Source: Kibdelosporangium persicum | GTDB taxonomy: Bacteria; Actinomycetota; Actinomycetes; Mycobacteriales; Pseudonocardiaceae | Direction: 5' to 3' | DNA length: 64,000 bases | Assembly: GCF_013280595.1 (NCBI RefSeq) | Contig: NZ_JAAATY010000007.1 | Coordinates: 62,001-126,000, forward strand | Part shown: positions 60,056-64,000 of the stretch, in pieces | Layout of the letters: each line of letters opens with the position of its first letter | How positions within the stretch are numbered: the stretch's first letter is position 1 | The notes under the pieces: model-generated | Seen by the model: only the letters and a program-made list of their open reading frames with translations | Told to the model about the DNA's origin: nothing | Databases searched by the model: none | Program-made: the position numbers and the translations under genes

Positions 60056-61309
60056 GTGACTACCACACCTACAGCGACCACATCGGAAGCGCCGAAGCGG
60101 TCCACACGCCGGATCAGCTGGGACATCCTGCGGGTGTTCGCGGTGTTCGCCGTCGTCGTCGAACACATCACCCACCAGTCCCAGATCAACCACCCTGAGC
60201 TGGCTGGATATCCTTTTGCTTTACCGCTTCAGTTCGGCGCCAGCAGCATGCTGGTGATCTCCGCTTTCTTCGTGTGCGTCACGATCGGCCGGCGTCGGTG
60301 GCTGTGGAATCGCCTAGCCCGTTTGGTGCCCGCGTACCTTGTCGCCGTACTCGCGACGTATGTCATCTCGCGTATCGCCGTGACCGTTTTCAACGGCCAT
60401 ACGTATGCGGACGGTAGTTGGCTGTTTGGTATACCCGTGTCCGGTGTGCCCACGCCGTACCCGTGGTATCTGCCGACCGCGCATGACCTACTCGGCAACC
60501 TGCTCATGATCCAGGCCTGGTCGCCCAGCTTCCACTGGATCGACGCCTCCTACTGGACCCTTCCCGTCCAGATCATCGCGTTCGCCTGCGCCGCCTTCCT
60601 TTTCGGCCGGCGGTGGCTCACCGCCCGCAACGCCCCGGTGTGGCTGTGGTCGCTGGTCATCGTCCCGGTCGTGCTGCGGTTCACCCTGCGCACCGACGAC
60701 GCCCCGCAGTGGATCAAGTCCGTCTTCGACGGCCTGGCCCTGCACCGCGTCCACCTCTTCGGCGTCGGCATCGCCATCTGGCTGTGGTCGACCGGCCGCA
60801 TGCGCGGCTGGCACCTCGGCCTTTACATCGCCGCCGCCCTGGTCGCGCAGGACGCGCACGCCTACTTCGCCGACACGCCGTCCACGATCGCGTTCGGCGT
60901 CGTCCTCCTTCTTGTCTGCGCCGCCGCGGGCGGCCCGGACTGGGACATCGCGATCGTGCGCAGGATGGCACCGGCCATCACGTGGCTCGCCGGCATCTCC
61001 TTCGGCGTGTACCTCGTCCACCAGGAGCTCGGGTTCATCCTCGCCCGGTCACTGCTGGACATCGGCGCCACCCCGCTGGAACGGTTCGCCGCCTCGTTCA
61101 CCCTCGCCGTCGTCCTCGGCTGGCTGCTCACCAAGCTCGTCGAACGGCCGGCGCACCGCCTGCTGACTCAGAGCCAGGCAGGCAGGTTCGGCAGGTCACC
61201 GGCCAGCCCGGTGCCGTCGCCGCGCCCGATCAGCCAGGCCAGCACGGTCGGCGCCGGTCCGCCCACGTCCGGGGAGTCCTTGGCCGCCGCCAGCTCCCAG
61301 TCGCGCTGA
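60056..61309 (+). CDS. Acyltransferase_3-family membrane protein
   Basis: 417 residues from the GTG at 60056; a TTG 8 codons earlier is possible. N-terminal helix with the family's active-site region WDILRVFAVFAVVVEHITHQ (His after helix 1), then about ten helices, ending GVYLVHQELGFILARSLL and LTKLVERPAHRLL. It transfers acyl groups to sugars, lipids or antibiotics at the membrane. The natural domain ends near 61160. The last ~45 residues (GRFGRSPASPVPSPRPIS and on) are encoded antisense to the convergent gene and are Pro/Ser-rich, so the overlap of 142 bases is probably a late read-through extension. Confidence 0.87.
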   Translation: MTTTPTATTSEAPKRSTRRISWDILRVFAVFAVVVEHITHQSQINHPELAGYPFALPLQFGASSMLVISAFFVCVTIGRRRWLWNRLARLVPAYLVAVLATYVISRIAVTVFNGHTYADGSWLFGIPVSGVPTPYPWYLPTAHDLLGNLLMIQAWSPSFHWIDASYWTLPVQIIAFACAAFLFGRRWLTARNAPVWLWSLVIVPVVLRFTLRTDDAPQWIKSVFDGLALHRVHLFGVGIAIWLWSTGRMRGWHLGLYIAAALVAQDAHAYFADTPSTIAFGVVLLLVCAAAGGPDWDIAIVRRMAPAITWLAGISFGVYLVHQELGFILARSLLDIGATPLERFAASFTLAVVLGWLLTKLVERPAHRLLTQSQAGRFGRSPASPVPSPRPISQASTVGAGPPTSGESLAAASSQSR

Positions 61310-61959
61310 CGCCCGTCGGCGAGGTCCACCCGCAGGCGCACCGGCGGCACGTCGGGGCGCTTGGCGAACTCGCCGACCACCATGTCCAGCAGACGCTCCA
61401 CGTGCCCTTCGGGCAGATCGCCGAAGCCCACCCCGGCGTCCAGATCCACCAGGTGCACCGAGGTCTCCTGCCACCGCAGCCACGGCACCGTGCACGCGGA
61501 GATCTGCCGTCCGTTGGCCAGCACGACCGCGTTGCCCCACGAAACGTCATCCATCTGAGTGACTGCTTCGAAGAATCTCTCCAGCGCCGCGGTCAGGTCC
61601 TCGCGCAGCAGCGCGGCCATCCGGTGCGCGCCCTCCTCGATGTCCGCGTCGCGGTCCGCCCGGCTCGCGTACATCGGGTGCTCCACCCCGGTGCGTGCCC
61701 ACGTGAGCAGGTTCACCAGCGCGTCCGCGTTGCGCGCCAGGTGGGTGACCACGTGTGCCCTGGTCCAGCCGGGCAACAGGCTCGGCCGCTTCATCGCGAT
61801 GTCGTCGAGCCCTTCGACGACACCCGTCAGCAGCACGGACGTCTGCCTGGCCGCCGCCGTCCCGAGCTCGGCGTACTCGGTCGCGGAGAGATCACTCCTC
61901 GGCTCCGGCAGGGAATCGTGTGGCGTGGCGGTTTGTTGCGATACGCGTGGTCCAGTCAT
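61168..61959 (-). CDS. Maleylpyruvate isomerase family, mycothiol-dependent (MDMPI) protein
   Basis: 263 residues. DinB-like helical N-terminal domain with the metal histidine in LLPGWTRAHVVTHLARNADAL, the second part in VPWLRWQETSVHLVDLDAGV, and a C-terminal SCP2-like beta domain (VRLRVDLADGRQRDWELA, APTVLAWLIGRGDG). This is the actinobacterial MDMPI architecture. The known maleylpyruvate isomerase in Corynebacterium uses mycothiol; most paralogs have unknown substrates. The gene converges on and overlaps the acyltransferase by 142 bases. Confidence 0.93.
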   Translation of the reverse strand: MTGPRVSQQTATPHDSLPEPRSDLSATEYAELGTAAARQTSVLLTGVVEGLDDIAMKRPSLLPGWTRAHVVTHLARNADALVNLLTWARTGVEHPMYASRADRDADIEEGAHRMAALLREDLTAALERFFEAVTQMDDVSWGNAVVLANGRQISACTVPWLRWQETSVHLVDLDAGVGFGDLPEGHVERLLDMVVGEFAKRPDVPPVRLRVDLADGRQRDWELAAAKDSPDVGGPAPTVLAWLIGRGDGTGLAGDLPNLPAWL

Positions 61960-62103
61960 ATGTCGTAATCCCGACTTCGTTGAGCGACATCGCGCTCACG
62001 ATGAGCTGATAGCGACCAGGGTACGGGTAGATCACCGGCTGTGGGGCAGACTCCAAATCGGTTTTGTCGGACCCCCGGCCTAACATGGTCGCGGCAGCCT
62101 CGA

Positions 62104-62119
62104 TCGAACGCATATTCGA
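62104..62119. promoter_or_regulatory. LexA (SOS) box of uvrA
   Basis: TCGAACGCATATTCGA, one mismatch from TCGAAC-N4-GTTCGA, 37 bases before the uvrA start. SOS control of uvrA is known in mycobacteria and many other bacteria. Confidence 0.8.
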
Positions 62120-62156
62120 GAGCACTGGCCGAAGATCAATACCGAAGGGACCCCCT

Positions 62157-64000
62157 GTGGCCGACCGTCTCGTGGTTCGCGGCGCCCGCGAGCACAACCT
62201 GCGCAGCGTCGACCTTGACCTGCCCAGGGACAGCCTGATCGTGTTCACCGGGCTGTCCGGGTCCGGCAAGTCGAGTCTGGCGTTCGACACCATCTTCGCC
62301 GAGGGCCAGCGCAGATACGTCGAGTCGCTGTCGGCGTACGCCCGCCAGTTCCTCGGCCAGATGGACAAGCCGGACGTCGACTTCATCGAGGGCCTGTCGC
62401 CCGCGGTCTCCATCGACCAGAAGTCCACCAGCCGCAACCCGCGGTCGACCGTCGGCACCGTCACCGAGGTCTACGACTACCTGCGGTTGCTCTACGCGCG
62501 CGCGGGCAAGCCGCACTGCCCGATGTGCGGCGAGGCGATCAGCAAGCAGACGCCGCAGCAGATCGTCGACCAGGTGCTCGCGCTGGAGGAAGGCACCCGC
62601 TTCCAGGTCCTCGCGCCGGTCATCCGCAGCCGCAAGGGCGAGTACGTCGACCTTTTCCAGACGCTGCAGTCGCAGGGTTACTCCCGCGCGCGGGTCGACG
62701 GTGTCGTGTACTCGCTCAACGAGGTGCCGAAGCTCAAGAAGCAGGAGAAGCACGACATCGCGGTCGTGATCGACCGGCTGACCGTCAAGAAGAGCGCCAA
62801 GCAGCGGCTGACCGACTCGGTCGAGACCGCGCTGCGCCTCGCCGACGGCCTGGTCGTGCTGGAGTTCGTCGACCTCGACGAGAACGACCCGCACCGCGAC
62901 CGCGGCTTCTCCGAGAACCTGGCCTGCCCGAACGGCCACCCGCTGGCGATCGAGGACCTCGAGCCGAGGTCGTTCTCGTTCAACTCGCCGTACGGCGCGT
63001 GCACCTCGTGTTCCGGTCTCGGCGTCCGGATGGAGGTCGACCCGGAGCTGGTCGTGCCCGACCCGGATCTGTCGCTGGGCGAAGGCGCGATCGCGCCGTG
63101 GGCCGGCGGGCAGACCGCGGAGTACTTCACCAGGCTGCTCACGTCGCTGGCCGAGAGCGTCGGCTTCCGGATGGACACGCCGTGGAAGCGGCTTCCGGCC
63201 AAGGCGCAGAAGGCGGTGTTGCACGGCACGAACGACCAGGTGCACGTGCGCTACCGCAACCGCTATGGCCGTGAGCGGTCGTACTACGCGAGCTACGAGG
63301 GCGTGATCCCGTTCCTCGAGCGGCGGCAGGAGCAGACCGAGTCCGACGCGATGCGCGAGCGCTACGAGGGCTACATGCGGGAGGTTCCGTGCCCCGCGTG
63401 CCAGGGAACGCGCCTGAAGCCCGAGATCCTCGCGGTCACGTTGCACCACAAGACGCAGGGCGACCTGTCGATCGCCGACGTCTGTGCGATGAGTGTCGCG
63501 GACTGCTCGGAGTTCCTGGAAGGCCTGTCACTCGGCCAGCGCGAGAAGATGATCGCGGGCGCCGTGCTCAAGGAGATCCAGGCGCGGCTGCGGTTCCTGC
63601 TCGACGTCGGCCTGGACTACCTGTCGCTGGACCGCGGTTCGGCGACGCTGTCCGGCGGTGAGGCACAGCGGATCCGGCTGGCCACGCAGATCGGCTCCGG
63701 CCTGGTCGGCGTGCTGTACGTGCTCGACGAGCCGTCGATCGGGCTGCACCAGCGCGACAACCACCGGCTGATCGAGACGCTGACCCGCCTGCGGGACCTG
63801 GGCAACACGCTCATCGTCGTCGAGCACGACGAGGACACCATCCGCACGTCCGACTGGGTGGTGGACATCGGTCCGGGCGCCGGTGAGCACGGCGGCAAGG
63901 TCGTGCACTCCGGTCCGGTCGCGAAGTTGTTGAAGAACAAGGAATCCATGACCGGGGCGTACCTGTCGGGGCGCAAGGAGATCCCGGTCCCGGAGATCCG
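62157..64000 (+). CDS. uvrA: UvrABC excision nuclease subunit A, 3' end outside window
   Basis: The GTG at 62157 with GAAGGGA upstream opens a frame running off the end of the window; 614 codons are seen of an expected ~950. The first ABC module has Walker [22 protein letters not shown], the first zinc finger HCPMCG (and partner Cys CPNGH.../ CTSCSGLG), [12 protein letters not shown], signature [21 protein letters not shown], Walker [18 protein letters not shown]. UvrA scans DNA for bulky lesions and loads UvrB in nucleotide excision repair. A LexA box lies upstream, so expression should rise on DNA damage. Confidence 0.97.
   Translation, partial: MADRLVVRGAREHNLRSVDLDLPRDSLIVFTGLSGSGKSSLAFDTIFAEGQRRYVESLSAYARQFLGQMDKPDVDFIEGLSPAVSIDQKSTSRNPRSTVGTVTEVYDYLRLLYARAGKPHCPMCGEAISKQTPQQIVDQVLALEEGTRFQVLAPVIRSRKGEYVDLFQTLQSQGYSRARVDGVVYSLNEVPKLKKQEKHDIAVVIDRLTVKKSAKQRLTDSVETALRLADGLVVLEFVDLDENDPHRDRGFSENLACPNGHPLAIEDLEPRSFSFNSPYGACTSCSGLGVRMEVDPELVVPDPDLSLGEGAIAPWAGGQTAEYFTRLLTSLAESVGFRMDTPWKRLPAKAQKAVLHGTNDQVHVRYRNRYGRERSYYASYEGVIPFLERRQEQTESDAMRERYEGYMREVPCPACQGTRLKPEILAVTLHHKTQGDLSIADVCAMSVADCSEFLEGLSLGQREKMIAGAVLKEIQARLRFLLDVGLDYLSLDRGSATLSGGEAQRIRLATQIGSGLVGVLYVLDEPSIGLHQRDNHRLIETLTRLRDLGNTLIVVEHDEDTIRTSDWVVDIGPGAGEHGGKVVHSGPVAKLLKNKESMTGAYLSGRKEIPVPEI

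Overview
The window is high-GC DNA with GTG starts, 4-base ATGA/GTGA overlaps between co-oriented genes and strong codon bias. It carries a mycothiol-dependent-isomerase family gene, a two-domain germacradienol/geosmin synthase, ECF sigma factors with SnoaL-like tails and actinobacterial-type SOS boxes. This points to a soil actinomycete, most likely of the Pseudonocardiales (Amycolatopsis/Kibdelosporangium-like). The genus is an inference, not something the sequence proves. No rRNA, tRNA, CRISPR array, transposase or integrase gene was seen.

1-9.7 kb: a sugar-utilisation locus. It has an RbsA/RbsC/RbsB-type ABC importer, a secreted DUF2961/GH172 protein, a LacI repressor with a perfect 18-bp operator, a fucose/arabinose-isomerase-type enzyme and an FGGY kinase. 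The combination fits release, import, isomerisation and phosphorylation of a pentose; D-arabinose from D-arabinan is the most attractive reading. 10-16 kb: a secreted beta-propeller protein, a perfect LexA box next to a decayed gene, two MFS transporters and small genes. 16-20 kb: a 1140-residue, membrane-spanning, coiled-coil-rich protein with an N-terminal motif seen in contractile-injection-associated proteins, followed with a 4-base overlap by a zinc-ribbon protein. 20-36 kb: mostly ordinary chromosomal genes: a TetR/ECF/hydrolase operon, geosmin synthase, RNase HI, a sulfatase-fold membrane enzyme, an LLM oxidoreductase, a second ECF factor, DinB, PEP-mutase/ICL-like, methyltransferase, GNAT and CspA.

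36-59.5 kb: an accessory region, and the most unusual part of the window. An intact MBL-fold hydrolase gene (59275-59952, minus strand) forms its right edge. To its left lie at least nine partial or full copies of the last ~185 bp of that gene (around 40.2, 42.1, 44.5, 52.4, 54.0, 55.0, 56.4, 56.9 and 58.4 kb). All are in the same orientation, and they separate blocks that mostly carry one or two genes. The copies stop at the same internal point of the hydrolase gene. Five continue into a shared short tail (consensus near AGCGGTGAACA) that is absent from the intact gene. This is the layout expected if small circular cassettes repeatedly inserted at one site inside the hydrolase gene, each bringing a replacement 3' end and pushing the old one outward. 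Cargo includes VapBC and PIN/HTH toxin-antitoxin pairs (one intact pair of each kind at 40 kb, 52-53 kb and 58.5 kb, and remnants), a HIRAN-domain protein, a frameshifted 2OG-Fe(II) oxygenase, a cyclase-like/STAND/WD40 fusion, a PadR/serine-hydrolase pair, a T4 beta-family protein and unknowns. No recombinase is present in the window, so it would have to act from elsewhere.

60-64 kb: the chromosome resumes with an acyltransferase, a mycothiol-dependent isomerase-family protein and the start of uvrA behind a near-consensus LexA box.
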